Source: Streptomyces sp. FIT100 (lineage in GTDB: Bacteria; Actinomycetota; Actinomycetes; Streptomycetales; Streptomycetaceae). From it: DNA of 64,000 nucleotides. The stretch lies in assembly GCF_024584805.1 (NCBI RefSeq), contig NZ_CP075715.1:5076526-5140525 (forward strand). Direction: 5' to 3'. This document shows, piece by piece, positions 33,397 to 42,324 of the stretch; position 1 is the stretch's first letter; each line of letters opens with the position of its first letter. Under the pieces are notes generated by a model, which saw nothing but the letters and a program-made list of their open reading frames with translations, had not been told where the DNA came from and ran no database searches. The translations under genes were made by a program, and so were the position numbers.

Positions 33397-34668
33397 ATGA
33401 GCACCAGAATCCTCCCGGCCGTCGGCGACGCCGATGCCGCCCGGTCCGTCACCACCCTGCTCAGCCAGCTCCCCGAGGCGGAGCCGGCCGGGCCGGTCGG
33501 CGACTCGACCTCACTGCTCGACACGCTCGCGCGGCTGGCCGCCGAATCGCTCGACGAGCTCCCCGAGGTCGTGCTGGTCCACGAGCGGATCGGGCCCGTT
33601 CCGGCGCTGGAGCTGATCCGGGAGGTGGCCCTGCGCTTTCCGTCGGTCGGGGTCGTTCTGGTCACCGCGGACGCGAGTCCCGGGCTCTACTCGGCGGCCA
33701 TGGACTCGGGCGCGCGAGGTCTGGTCGGGCTTCCGCTCTCGTACGAGGAACTGGCCCAGCGTGTCCAGGCCGCCGCCTCCTGGTCCGTCGGAGTGCGCCG
33801 CCATCTCGGCCAGGGCGGCGACGTGTTCACCGGGCCGGGCGGCACCGTCGTGACCGTGTCCGGCGCCAAGGGCGGCGTCGGCACGACGCTCACGGCGGTC
33901 CAGCTCGCCCTGGCGGCCCGGGCCTCCGGGATGAACACCGCGCTCGCCGACATGGACCTCCAGTCCGGCGACGTCGCGAGCTACCTGGACGTCCAGTTCC
34001 GCCGCTCCATAGTCGACCTCGCCGGCATCCAGGACATCTCCCCGCGCGTTCTCCAGGACGCCCTCTTCAGCCATCCGACGGGGATCGGACTGCTGCTGGC
34101 CCCCGGTGAGGGCGAGCGCGGCGAAGAGGTCAGCGACAGGTCCGTACGCCAGATCGTGAGCGCGCTGCGCAACCGCTACGACGTCGTGGTCGTCGACTGC
34201 GGTACCCAGATGAACGGCGCCAACGCCGCGGCCATCGAAATGGCCGACATCACTGTGCTGGTGACCACCCCGGACGTGGTCGCGGTGCGCGCCGCCAAGC
34301 GGATGGTCCGGCTCTGGGACCGGCTGCAGATCCGCAAGGGGGAGGAGACGGTCACGCTCGTCAACCGCTTCATCCGCAACACCGAGATACAGCCGCCGCT
34401 GGTGGAGCGGATCACGGGAACACGGGTCGCCCGGACCGTCGTCCCGGCCAACTTCAAGGAGCTGCAGGCCGCGGTCGACGCCGGCCGGATGCAGGACCTG
34501 GAGAGCAAGTCCACCGTGAAGCAGGCGCTGTGGGGTCTGGCGGGCGAGCTCGGCATAGTCAAGGCCCCCGAGGGCAGTGAGAAGGCCGGCAGGTTCCGCA
34601 ACGACCGGGGCTCCATCGGCATGCGACGCCGACGAGGCGGCCGATCCGGATTCGAGGGGGAGAGTTGA
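33397..34668 (+). CDS. cpaE: CpaE/TadZ-type ParA/MinD ATPase
   Basis: 423-residue pilus-positioning ATPase. Residues ~1-140 are a degenerate receiver-like domain (VVLVHERIGPVPALELI, VGVVLVTADASPGLYSAAM, GARGLVGLPLSYEEL), as in TadZ. Residues ~145-390 are a deviant Walker ATPase: VSGAKGGVGTTLTAVQLAL, DMDLQSGDVASYLD, VVVDCGTQMNG. The tail is basic (GMRRRRGGRSG). In Tad systems this protein recruits the export ATPase to a cell pole or site. It is 7 nt after cpaB and its stop is 3 nt before the tadE start, so the operon is tight. Confidence 0.9.
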   Translation: MSTRILPAVGDADAARSVTTLLSQLPEAEPAGPVGDSTSLLDTLARLAAESLDELPEVVLVHERIGPVPALELIREVALRFPSVGVVLVTADASPGLYSAAMDSGARGLVGLPLSYEELAQRVQAAASWSVGVRRHLGQGGDVFTGPGGTVVTVSGAKGGVGTTLTAVQLALAARASGMNTALADMDLQSGDVASYLDVQFRRSIVDLAGIQDISPRVLQDALFSHPTGIGLLLAPGEGERGEEVSDRSVRQIVSALRNRYDVVVVDCGTQMNGANAAAIEMADITVLVTTPDVVAVRAAKRMVRLWDRLQIRKGEETVTLVNRFIRNTEIQPPLVERITGTRVARTVVPANFKELQAAVDAGRMQDLESKSTVKQALWGLAGELGIVKAPEGSEKAGRFRNDRGSIGMRRRRGGRSGFEGES

Positions 34669-34671
34669 CCG

Positions 34672-35103
34672 ATGCGCCTGTTGAGCGCACCACCTGCCGC
34701 CTGTGCGGCGACACGGGGCCGTTACGGGCGCCGGGGACCGGACCGCGACCGGGGCCAGGTCGCGGTGGAGTTCCTCGGCATGTTCCCGCTGATCATCATC
34801 GTCTGCGTCCTGCTGTGGCAGTGCGCCTTGCTCGGCTACACGTACATCCTCGCGGGGAACGCGGCGGACGAGGGCGCGCGGACGGGGGCGGTGGCCGGGT
34901 TCCAGCGCGACCAGGAGTGCCGGGAGGCCGTCGAGAGCCAACTGGGCTCGTGGCTCGACGGCTCGGACGTCGACTGCCGCACCGACGCCGTCGACGGGCT
35001 CTACAGGGCGGACGTCGAGCTGAAGGTGCCCATCCTCTTCCCCGGAACCGTGAGCTTCCCCTTCACGGTGACGGGCGACGCCGCGTTCGTCGAGGAGGGC
35101 TGA
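34672..35103 (+). CDS. TadE-like pseudopilin
   Basis: 143-residue minor pilin-like protein. A basic N-terminus is followed by the prepilin-type motif DRGQVAVEFLG: Gly28 then five residues ending in Glu33, the +5 glutamate of type IV prepilins, and a hydrophobic helix (FPLIIIVCVLLWQCALLGYTYI). The C-terminal half (~65-143) is extracytoplasmic with two Cys that could pair. The A24 peptidase at 55441-56364 is the likely processor. ATG 34672 follows GGGGGAGAG at 7 nt. It is one of two adjacent TadE genes. Confidence 0.88.
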   Translation: MRLLSAPPAACAATRGRYGRRGPDRDRGQVAVEFLGMFPLIIIVCVLLWQCALLGYTYILAGNAADEGARTGAVAGFQRDQECREAVESQLGSWLDGSDVDCRTDAVDGLYRADVELKVPILFPGTVSFPFTVTGDAAFVEEG

Positions 35104-35108
35104 GCGCC

Positions 35109-35540
35109 GTGCACCCATTCATCCGCGACCGACGCGAACGACGCGGGGGACGCCGCCGGCACCACCTGCGCGGCCGGCACCACCTGCGCGACCGGGGCCT
35201 CGTGGCGCTGGAGTTCGCGGGCTTCCTGCCGTTGCTGCTGATCCTCGGCCTCTGCGCCATCCAGCTCGGCGTCGCCGCCTACACCGCATCGCAGGCCGGC
35301 ACCGCCTCCCGCGCCGGAGCGCGCGCCGAGACCGACGACGACTTCCGGACCCAGGGCGAATACACGGCCCGGCAGGCCGTCAGCGGCTGGCTGCAGGACG
35401 ACTTCCAGGAGTTCGACTACACCCCGCAGACCGGCAGCCGGGAGGTGACGGTGACCGTCAAGATCAAGATCCCCTCGCTGCTCCCGGGCATCGCCGACTG
35501 GGGCGAAGCCGAGCGCAGCTCCACCATGCCCGCCGACTGA
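35109..35540 (+). CDS. Second TadE-like pseudopilin
   Basis: 143-residue protein with a basic head containing a duplicated HHLRGR/HHLRDR unit. The prepilin-type motif DRGLVALEFAG has Gly30 and Glu35 at +5, followed by a hydrophobic helix (FLPLLLILGLCAIQLGVAAYTA). The rest, with VTVTVKIKIPSLLPGI, resembles the extracytoplasmic beta part of TadE/TadF. GTG 35109 is 5 nt after the previous stop; ribosome binding probably uses GAGGAGGG inside the upstream gene end. It probably heterodimerises with the first TadE at the pilus tip or base. Confidence 0.87.
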   Translation: MHPFIRDRRERRGGRRRHHLRGRHHLRDRGLVALEFAGFLPLLLILGLCAIQLGVAAYTASQAGTASRAGARAETDDDFRTQGEYTARQAVSGWLQDDFQEFDYTPQTGSREVTVTVKIKIPSLLPGIADWGEAERSSTMPAD

Positions 35541-35556
35541 CCGAGGAGTTACGCAC

Positions 35557-36894
35557 ATGAGCCTGCGGGCACGCATCAGCGCCCCCGAGGAACGGGGAGG
35601 AGGACGGGACGACGGTCACCTTGTGGCCACGTACCGCGCCAAGCTCCTCGAGGAGATCGACCTCGCGGAGATGTCGGCGCTCGCTGCGGCGGAGCGGCGG
35701 GCACGGCTGGAGCGCGTGCTCGGCCACATCATCAGCCGGGAGGGCCCCGTCCTCTCCGCGACCGAACGGTCGCAGCTGATCCGCCGCGTCGTCGACGAGG
35801 CGCTCGGCCTCGGCGTGCTCGAACCCCTCCTGGAGGACGCGTCCATCACCGAGATCATGGTGAACGGACCCGACCAGATCTTCGTCGAGCGAGGTGGCCG
35901 GGTCGAGCTGCTCCCGATGCGCTTCGCCTCGAACGAGCAACTGATGCAGACCATCGAGCGGATCGTCTCCACCGTCAACCGCCGCGTCGACGAGTCGAAC
36001 CCGATGGTCGACGCCCGGCTGCCGTCCGGCGAGCGTGTGAACGTCATCATCCCGCCCCTGTCGCTCTCCGGCGCCACGCTCACGATCCGGCGCTTCCCCC
36101 GTGCCTTCACCCTGCGCGAGATGATCGGCTTCGGCTCGCTGGACGAGCCGATGCTCTATCTGCTCTCCGCGCTCGTCCAGTCCAAGCTCAACATCATCGT
36201 CTCCGGCGCCACCGGCACCGGTAAGACCACGCTGCTCAACGCACTCTCCGGGCTGATCCCCGAGGGGGAGCGCGTCATCACCATCGAGGACTCCGCCGAA
36301 CTCCAGCTCCAGCAGCAGCATGTGATCCGGCTGGAGTCCCGCCCGCCGAACGTCGAGGGCAAGGGCCAGATCACCATCCGCGACCTGGTCCGCAACTCCC
36401 TGCGTATGCGCCCCGACCGCATCGTCGTGGGTGAGGTCCGCGGTGGCGAGACGCTTGACATGCTCCAGGCAATGTCGACCGGTCACGACGGCTCGCTCGC
36501 GACCGTCCACGCGAACAACGCCGAAGACGCGATCATGCGCCTGCAGACCCTGGCCTCCATGTCCGAGGTGAAGATCCCCTTCGAGGCGCTGCGCGACCAG
36601 ATCAACAGCGCCGTCGACTGCATCGTCCAGCTCACCCGCCACGCCGACGGCGCACGCAAGATCACCGAGATCGCCCTGCTCGACTCGCGCGGAGGGGAGC
36701 CGTTCCGGCTGGCGACCGTCGCCCGCTTCGACGCCCAGCCGATGGCCGCCGACGGACGGGTTCGCGGCGCGTTCCAGTACTTCCCGCTGCCGCGGCGGGT
36801 CGCCGACCGCCTCTTCATGGCAAGCCAGCCCGTCCCGCAGGCATTCGGCGTCGCCGCCCACGCAGACCAGCTCGCCACCCGAGAGGCCAAGTAG
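35557..36894 (+). CDS. cpaF: Tad secretion ATPase CpaF/TadA
   Basis: 445-residue hexameric ATPase that powers Tad pilus assembly. Residues ~30-180 are the N-terminal domain (LLEEIDLAEMSAL, ITEIMVNGPDQIFVERGGRVEL, ESNPMVDARLPSGERVN). The Walker A is GATGTGKTTLLNALSG (~217-232), the Asp box ITIEDSAELQLQQ, Walker B MRPDRIVVGEVRGGE and the His box MSTGHDGSLATVHANNAED. All catalytic motifs are intact. ATG 35557 follows GAGGAGTTACGC. It lies between tadE and tadB in a normal order for Tad loci. Confidence 0.96.
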   Translation: MSLRARISAPEERGGGRDDGHLVATYRAKLLEEIDLAEMSALAAAERRARLERVLGHIISREGPVLSATERSQLIRRVVDEALGLGVLEPLLEDASITEIMVNGPDQIFVERGGRVELLPMRFASNEQLMQTIERIVSTVNRRVDESNPMVDARLPSGERVNVIIPPLSLSGATLTIRRFPRAFTLREMIGFGSLDEPMLYLLSALVQSKLNIIVSGATGTGKTTLLNALSGLIPEGERVITIEDSAELQLQQQHVIRLESRPPNVEGKGQITIRDLVRNSLRMRPDRIVVGEVRGGETLDMLQAMSTGHDGSLATVHANNAEDAIMRLQTLASMSEVKIPFEALRDQINSAVDCIVQLTRHADGARKITEIALLDSRGGEPFRLATVARFDAQPMAADGRVRGAFQYFPLPRRVADRLFMASQPVPQAFGVAAHADQLATREAK

Positions 36895-36905
36895 GAAGAG
36901 CCGCC

Positions 36906-37847
36906 ATGACCAATCTCGCTCTGCTGACGATCGGCGCCACGCTGCTGTTCTGCGTGCTCGGAGTCATGGGCGTCCACGCCTGGTCCTCCGGCCGGGCCCA
37001 GCGCCAGGCGCTCGTCGACCGGCTCTCCCAGACGGGCCAGCTGGAGGGGTTCACGGGGCGGCGCCGGCGCTTCCGCGGCATCGACCAGCGGCTGCGCCGC
37101 ACCGACCTCGGCAAGAGGATCGAGTTCCGGCTCGCCGCCACCGGTCTCGACATCACACCCGGAGAGTTCTTCGTCTACATGGTGGCGGGAATCGTCGGCC
37201 TCTGGTTCGTCGCGCAGGCCGTGTTCTCCGCCTTCTTCGGCCCCATCGCCGGGCTCCTGGGCATCTGGGCCGCCTTCGGCTTCCTCAACTGGCAGCGCAA
37301 CAAACGCATCGAGAAGTTCATCAACCAGCTGCCCGAACTCTCCCGCATCCTCGCCAACGCCACCCAGGCCGGACTCGCCCTGCGCACGGCCCTGTCGATG
37401 GCAGCGGAGGAGCTGGAAGCACCGGCCGGAGAGGAGCTGGGACGGGTCGCCGACAAGCTGGCGGTCGGCCACTCCATCGACGACGCCCTCGGCGAGCTGG
37501 CCCAGCGGCTGCCCTCGCGCGAACTCGTCGTACTCGTCACCACCCTGGTCCTGTCGAACCGGGCCGGCGGCACCGTCGTCGGCTCGCTGCGCAACCTCAC
37601 CGAGACCCTGGAGGAGCGCAAGGAGACCCGGCGCGAGGTCCGCACCCAGCTCTCGCAGGTCAACATGACCGCTTACGCGGTCCCGGCCATGGGGCTCGGC
37701 GCACTCCTGCTGCTCGACCGGGTGATGCCCGGTGCCATCGACCGGATGACCGCCTCCTTCATCGGGCAGGCCGCGGTCGTCGCCGCACTCGTTCTCTACG
37801 GCGTCGGCGTCTTCGTCATCCGCCGGCTGTCAAAGATCGACGTCTGA
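36906..37847 (+). CDS. tadB: Tad platform protein TadB
   Basis: 313-residue inner-membrane platform protein with a GspF/T2SSF domain. One helix at the N-terminus (~5-25), a pair at ~90-130, then a cytoplasmic T2SSF helical bundle (LPELSRILANATQAGLALRTAL, GRVADKLAVGHSIDDALGELAQRLPS, LVTTLVLSNRAGGTVVGSLRNL) and two C-terminal helices. It pairs with TadC to couple the CpaF ATPase to pilin polymerisation. It is 11 nt from cpaF and 16 nt from tadC. Motifs and length are normal. Confidence 0.94.
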   Translation: MTNLALLTIGATLLFCVLGVMGVHAWSSGRAQRQALVDRLSQTGQLEGFTGRRRRFRGIDQRLRRTDLGKRIEFRLAATGLDITPGEFFVYMVAGIVGLWFVAQAVFSAFFGPIAGLLGIWAAFGFLNWQRNKRIEKFINQLPELSRILANATQAGLALRTALSMAAEELEAPAGEELGRVADKLAVGHSIDDALGELAQRLPSRELVVLVTTLVLSNRAGGTVVGSLRNLTETLEERKETRREVRTQLSQVNMTAYAVPAMGLGALLLLDRVMPGAIDRMTASFIGQAAVVAALVLYGVGVFVIRRLSKIDV

Positions 37848-37863
37848 GGGGGAGGGCACAGCA

Positions 37864-38751
37864 ATGATCGGACTCGCTCTCGCCCTGGTGCTCGCACTCT
37901 GCGTGGCCGGAGCCTTCCACGGGATCCGGATGTACCGGGCCGACGCCAAGCTCCCCGGCGACCTCGCCGTCGCCCTGGAGGTCGGTGCCACCCGCACCAC
38001 CGCCGTCGGCTCGGCCGTCGACCGCCTGGGCATGCGCTACGCCCCGGCCATCCTGCGCATGATGGGCCCGGCCCGGGTCAACAAGGTCCGCCGCAAGATC
38101 GACCTCGCGGGCAACCCCGGTGGCCTCACCATCGACCGCTATGCCGCACGCCGGGCCGTCTACGGCTTCCTCGGGCTCTTCGGCGCCTTCGCGATGCTCC
38201 TGCGCGGCCAGGCGTTCCTCGCCCTCTTCATGATCGCCTTCGGTGTCTTCTGGGTCGAGATCGGCATCGTGGCCGCCATCCGGCAGCGCAAGGACCAGAT
38301 CGAGCGAACCCTTCCGGACTTCCTCGACGTCCTCGCCGTCGTCGTCAGCGCCGGCCTCGGCTTCCGGGAGGCACTGGAGCGCGTCGCCGAGAAGTACGAA
38401 GGTCCCTGGGCCGACGAACTGCGCATCACCCTGCGCCAGATGGACATGGGCGTCAGCCGCCGCCAGGCGTTCGACGAGCTGCGCAAGCGCAACGACTCGG
38501 AGCAGGTGGCCCAGTTCGTCACCGCCCTCCAGCAGGGCGAGGAACTCGGCGCACCGATCGTCGACACCCTCATCCAGATCGCCAACGACATGCGCCGCAC
38601 GGACGCGCAGAACGCCCGCCGACGGGCCGCCAAAGCCGTCCCGAAAGCCACGCTCACCATCACGTCGATCATGGTCCCGGCCACCATGATCCTGCTCGTC
38701 GCGGCCTTCGTGTACGGCGCCAACGCCGACTTCAGTTCGATCGGGGGCTGA
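37864..38751 (+). CDS. tadC: Tad platform protein TadC
   Basis: 295-residue partner of TadB with the same T2SSF bundle (LPDFLDVLAVVVSAGLGFREAL, TLRQMDMGVSRRQAFDELRKR, FVTALQQGEELGAPIVDTLIQIAND) and membrane helices at ~1-20, ~100-140 and ~270-290. ATG 37864 follows GGGGGAGGG at 8 nt. Together TadB and TadC form the platform that turns ATP hydrolysis into pilus growth. It is the last canonical assembly gene before the two-component pair. Confidence 0.94.
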   Translation: MIGLALALVLALCVAGAFHGIRMYRADAKLPGDLAVALEVGATRTTAVGSAVDRLGMRYAPAILRMMGPARVNKVRRKIDLAGNPGGLTIDRYAARRAVYGFLGLFGAFAMLLRGQAFLALFMIAFGVFWVEIGIVAAIRQRKDQIERTLPDFLDVLAVVVSAGLGFREALERVAEKYEGPWADELRITLRQMDMGVSRRQAFDELRKRNDSEQVAQFVTALQQGEELGAPIVDTLIQIANDMRRTDAQNARRRAAKAVPKATLTITSIMVPATMILLVAAFVYGANADFSSIGG

Positions 38752-38778
38752 AACCGTGACTGCGGAGGGGGAACAGCA

Positions 38779-40110
38779 GTGGCGCTCCACATCGGGAGGA
38801 TAACGGGGGGCCTCGGACCGGCCTCGCTGGCCCGAGCCGCGGACAACCCGGACCGCCTGCCGACCCTGGCCATCCAGGTCAACGCCCTCCAGGCGCTGTG
38901 CCGCCAGGTGTTCGGCTTCCGACTCGCGATGATCGCACTCGCCGCGCCGCTCGCTCTGGGCGCGGCGAGCAGCGGGCCGGCCACCTACCTCGTCGCATCG
39001 GGCGTGCTGGTCACCTTCATGGTCTCGTACGTGCTCTTCCGCGACTGGGAGCGGTTCGGGCCCCTGCTGCTGCGCCACCCGGCGCTGCTCGCCGTCGACG
39101 CCCTGTTCGGCTCCGTCCTCCTCATCACCGCCGGCCCCGAAAGCACCCTCGGATACGTCACGGTCTGCACCCCGCTGCTGGCCGGGCTCGTCTACGGCTG
39201 GCGCGGCGCCGGCATCTTCGCCTGTCTCCAGGCGCTGATCCTCTTCGCCGTGTACGGGGCCTACGGGGACGCCGAGGCGACCGTACGCAACTCCCTGCTG
39301 CTGCCCGGATTCTGCGTCGTGGCCGGCGCGGTCGGCGTGACCCTGCGCAACCTGCTGCTGCGCTTCGGCACCGCGAGCCAAGCCCTCACCGAGGCCCGCG
39401 CACGCCTCGCCGTCAACGAGGCGGTCGGCGGGGAGCGCGCCCGGCTCGCCCGGGAGATGCACGACTCGGTCGCCAAGACGCTGCACGGGCTCGCCCTGGC
39501 CGCCGACGGCCTGGCGTCCTCGGCCGACCGGATGGACCCGCTCACCGTCCGGCACCAGGCCGAGCTGGTCGCCCGGTCCGCCCGCCGCGCCGCCGCCGAG
39601 TCCCGGGAACTGCTCAGCGACCTCCGCAGGCAGGGCGACCTCCAGGCGTCCGGAATGGACCTCGCCGAGGAACTCTCCGCCCGCGTGGCCGACTTCGGGC
39701 GGCGCACCGGCATCACGGCACGGTTCCGCCGCACGGGAGCCGCGCCCGTCCCACCGGTCCCGTACGCCGTCGCCCGCCAGATGCTCACGGTCGCCTCGGA
39801 GGCGCTGGAGAACACCCACCGGCACGCCCACGCGACCCAGGTGGCCGTCGAGACGGGAATCGTCGACGGAGCGCTGCGCGTGAGCGTCCTCGACGACGGA
39901 CGCGGCCTGCCGCCCGGTACCACGCTCGACGAACTCCGCAGAGCCGGGCACTTCGGGCTCGTGGGGATGGTCGAGCGCGCCGCCGGAATCGGCGCGCGGA
40001 TCCGGATCGGCCGCGGCCGCACGGCATCGGGCACCGAGGTGCGCCTGGACCTGCCCGTCGCCGCGATCCTGCCCGCAGACCCGACCGCTACGGCTCACGC
40101 GGACCACTGA
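38779..40110 (+). CDS. NarL/DegS-type sensor histidine kinase of the Tad locus
   Basis: 443-residue membrane sensor kinase. Five or six N-terminal helices (~45-200) form the sensor. The HisKA_3 dimerisation motif is REMHDSVAKTLHGLAL with phospho-acceptor His228, and the HATPase_c domain has ALENTHRHAHATQVAVE and DDGRGLPPGTT followed by GLVGMVERAAGIGARI. GTG 38779 has GGAGGGGGA 7 nt upstream. It is 27 nt after tadC and 46 nt before the response regulator, so it is almost certainly cotranscribed with the pilus genes. The signal is unknown. Confidence 0.93.
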   Translation: MALHIGRITGGLGPASLARAADNPDRLPTLAIQVNALQALCRQVFGFRLAMIALAAPLALGAASSGPATYLVASGVLVTFMVSYVLFRDWERFGPLLLRHPALLAVDALFGSVLLITAGPESTLGYVTVCTPLLAGLVYGWRGAGIFACLQALILFAVYGAYGDAEATVRNSLLLPGFCVVAGAVGVTLRNLLLRFGTASQALTEARARLAVNEAVGGERARLAREMHDSVAKTLHGLALAADGLASSADRMDPLTVRHQAELVARSARRAAAESRELLSDLRRQGDLQASGMDLAEELSARVADFGRRTGITARFRRTGAAPVPPVPYAVARQMLTVASEALENTHRHAHATQVAVETGIVDGALRVSVLDDGRGLPPGTTLDELRRAGHFGLVGMVERAAGIGARIRIGRGRTASGTEVRLDLPVAAILPADPTATAHADH

Positions 40111-40156
40111 CCCCCGCCCACCCCCACATCCCCACCACTTGAGAGGAGGCCGCACG

Positions 40157-41224
40157 ATGCCGGACGAGATCTCCCGGACATCGGGGCAGCAGTTCATCAC
40201 CCCGCATGTCTCGCAGCACACGTCGTCCCATACGGCTCCGCCCCACTCGGAGCAGACGCCGCACACCTCGCACACGTCACACACCGCGCACCCGTCCGCG
40301 CACGTTCCCGTCCCCCAGTCGGCCCCGACCGTTCCGCTGCGGGTCGTCATCGCCGACGACAACCCCGTGGTCAGGGCCGGTCTGACGGTGCTGCTCGGCG
40401 GACGCGACGACATCCAGGTCGTTGCCGAGGCCGCCGACGGCCAGCAGGCACTGGAAGCGGCCCACCAGCACCGGCCGGACGTGATCCTGCTCGACGTCCG
40501 CATGCCCGGGGTGGACGGCATCTCGGCGCTGCCCTACCTGGTGCAGGCGGCCCCCGTGATGATGCTGACCTACAGCCGCGAGAGCGACATCGTGCACGAG
40601 GCCCTCAGGCTGGGCGCCGGCGGATACCTCGTCCACGGCGAGTTCACGGCGGACCAGCTCGTCGCCGCCGTACGCGATGTGAAGGAGGGCCGCGCCCACT
40701 TCACCGCCACCGCCGCGAACGCGCTCCTCGCCCAGTTCCGGGGCGGCCCCGGCGCCGGACCCGGCCCTGGCCCCGGCCCCGCGCCCGGCGGGCATCACCT
40801 GCCGGACGGTCTCGGTGCGGCGTATCAGGTTCCACCGCAGCCCGCCGTGCCGCCCCAGCCGATTGTCTCGACTTCATGGAACCCGAGCGAAAGTGCTTCG
40901 CATCTGCAATCGAATGTGGCACAGTCGTCGGGACGGTTCGGACCCGCCCCGGGCATCCAGCCGGCCGTGCCCCAACCCGCCCGCAACAAGGACGAGTTCG
41001 GGCTGAGCTCACGGGAGGTGGAGGTGATGGACCTGATCGCGTCGGGCATGAGCAATCAGCAGATCGCCGCCACCTGCTTCATCAGTGAGAAGACGGTCAA
41101 GAACCACATCAATCGCATCTTCGCAAAGCTTCACAGTGCGAGCAGGAGCGAGGCCATCGCGGTCTGGCTGGGCACGGCACACACAGGCACCGGTCCCGAG
41201 AGGGGAGCACCCGGCCGTGGCTGA
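40157..41224 (+). CDS. LuxR/NarL-family response regulator of the Tad locus
   Basis: 355-residue response regulator. An unusual His/Ser/Thr-rich head (~1-55) precedes the receiver (VIADDNPVVRAGLTVLLGG, phospho-Asp113 in ILLDVRMPG, MMLTYSRESD). A Gly/Pro-rich linker of ~90 residues leads to a LuxR helix-turn-helix (~285-345: LSSREVEVMDLIASGMSNQQ, ISEKTVKNHINRIFAKL). ATG 40157 follows GAGAGGAGG. It is the best candidate to bind the shared promoter element found at six sites downstream. A strong terminator follows it. Confidence 0.93.
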   Translation: MPDEISRTSGQQFITPHVSQHTSSHTAPPHSEQTPHTSHTSHTAHPSAHVPVPQSAPTVPLRVVIADDNPVVRAGLTVLLGGRDDIQVVAEAADGQQALEAAHQHRPDVILLDVRMPGVDGISALPYLVQAAPVMMLTYSRESDIVHEALRLGAGGYLVHGEFTADQLVAAVRDVKEGRAHFTATAANALLAQFRGGPGAGPGPGPGPAPGGHHLPDGLGAAYQVPPQPAVPPQPIVSTSWNPSESASHLQSNVAQSSGRFGPAPGIQPAVPQPARNKDEFGLSSREVEVMDLIASGMSNQQIAATCFISEKTVKNHINRIFAKLHSASRSEAIAVWLGTAHTGTGPERGAPGRG

Positions 41225-41237
41225 ACGGGGGGAGACC

Positions 41238-41261
41238 GGGATGGGCCGAAGGGCCCATCCC
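41238..41261 (+). terminator. Terminator of the Tad assembly operon
   Basis: GGGATGGGCC (41238-41247) and GGCCCATCCC (41252-41261) form a 10-bp stem with loop GAAG, 14 nt past the response-regulator stop. It separates the assembly operon from the separately promoted pilin operon. Confidence 0.75.
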
Positions 41262-41297
41262 CCGACGGGCAGGGCCCAAGTCCCGCTTTGGGCCTGG

Positions 41298-41345
41298 GAA
41301 TGGGCCCTGGGACCCTCTTCTGGGTCCGCCCTTCCGGCGTACGTT
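41298..41345 (+). promoter_or_regulatory. Shared Tad-regulon promoter, flp copy
   Basis: Element GAATGGGCCCTGGGACCCT (41298-41316), a 23-nt spacer and the -10 box TACGTT (41340-41345). The same layout occurs at five other promoters between here and 55.4 kb. There is no -35 box, as expected for an activator-dependent promoter. It is followed by a 109-nt leader to flp. Confidence 0.75.
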
Positions 41346-41454
41346 TCTCATGTCGAAAGCGGCACCGGCCAGGAGGAAGCCGGTAACGCAGAAGACACCG
41401 AAGAGACTTACGCGTCGGCCGGCAAACGGTCGGCCGAACCCGGAGGGGAACACC

Positions 41455-41694
41455 ATGTCGAACGACACTCTGCTCAAGGCCGCCGTCGACACCCAGGTCC
41501 GCGTCAACGGCTGGAAGAACACCGTCATCAGCCGTATGACGGACCGCGAGCGCTCCAAGGGCCAGACCGCGCTGGAGTACCTGGGCATCATCATGGTGGT
41601 CGTCGTGATCATCGGTGCGATCGTCGGTACCGGTATCGGTGGCAAGATCACCACGAAGATCAACGAGCAGATCGACAAGATCAAGGCCGGCTGA
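41455..41694 (+). CDS. flp: Flp-type major pilin
   Basis: 79-residue prepilin. A 36-residue hydrophilic leader ends at Gly36; the mature N-terminus starts QTALEYLG with Glu41 at +5, followed by a hydrophobic helix (IIMVVVVIIGAIVGTGIGG) and a short Lys-rich tail. This is the expected size for an Flp pilin, with a long actinomycete leader. ATG 41455 has GGAGGGGAA 5 nt upstream. It heads an operon with the TadG-like, lipoprotein and OmpA-domain genes. The GxTALEYLG motif recurs in both toxins and in the 677-residue hybrid. Confidence 0.93.
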   Translation: MSNDTLLKAAVDTQVRVNGWKNTVISRMTDRERSKGQTALEYLGIIMVVVVIIGAIVGTGIGGKITTKINEQIDKIKAG

Positions 41695-41699
41695 GCCGC

Positions 41700-42293
41700 T
41701 TGCCGAACCGCACAACGAAGGATCAAGGGCAGGCCTTCCCCATCTATGTAGTGATGGTGGCGGGCCTGCTCTTCCTCGCGTTCGCCTTCTTCGCAGTCGG
41801 CCAGGCGTCCGCGTCCCGCAACAGTGCACAGGGCGCGGCGGACGCCGCGGCTCTGGCAGCAGCTCAGGATGCCCGGGACAAGCTCACCGGGGCGTGGCTG
41901 AACGACCACCTCACCGACCCGACCACATGGCAGGACATCTTCGACGGCAAGCTCGGGCTGGACGACCCCTCGTGTCCGGCCGCAACGACGTTCGCCGACA
42001 AGAACGATGCCGACGTCGAGCTCTGCGATCAGATCTGGCTGCCCGAACTGGGCTACGAAGTCCATGTGAGGACCCAGCAACCGATCGGTGAGTCGATCAT
42101 TCCCGGAACCGAGAGCGAGTTCGGGACGGCCAGTGCCAAGGCCGTGGTCAAGCCACTGTGCACCTTCGAGCTCCCCGACGACCTCGAACTCCTCCCCACA
42201 CTCACGTGCAAGAGCGGGAGCTGGGACCTCGAGGACAGCCTCACGGACCTGCCCGACGCGAAGGACCTCTTCGACGTCCAGTTGGTTGACTGA
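41700..42293 (+). CDS. TadG-like pilus-associated protein
   Basis: About 197 residues. The N-terminus TTKDQGQAFPIYVVMVAGLLFLAFAFFAVGQASASRNSAQ is a TadE/TadG-type helix lacking the +5 Glu, followed by the AADAAALAAAQDARD helix seen in TadG proteins and an extracytoplasmic domain with several cysteines. It lacks the large von Willebrand domain of full TadG. The start is uncertain: TTG at 41700, 5 nt after the flp stop, is the only plausible codon in place. Probably exported and membrane-attached. Confidence 0.75.
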   Translation: MPNRTTKDQGQAFPIYVVMVAGLLFLAFAFFAVGQASASRNSAQGAADAAALAAAQDARDKLTGAWLNDHLTDPTTWQDIFDGKLGLDDPSCPAATTFADKNDADVELCDQIWLPELGYEVHVRTQQPIGESIIPGTESEFGTASAKAVVKPLCTFELPDDLELLPTLTCKSGSWDLEDSLTDLPDAKDLFDVQLVD

Positions 42294-42324
42294 TCAGCGA
42301 ACGACGAGTAAAGGAACTCCATTC

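Noticed and set aside
36906..38751. TadB and TadC considered as a type II secretion or type IV pilus platform
   Set aside because: Two separate short T2SSF proteins next to CpaB, CpaE, TadE and Flp define a Tad system; no secretin or PilT is present.
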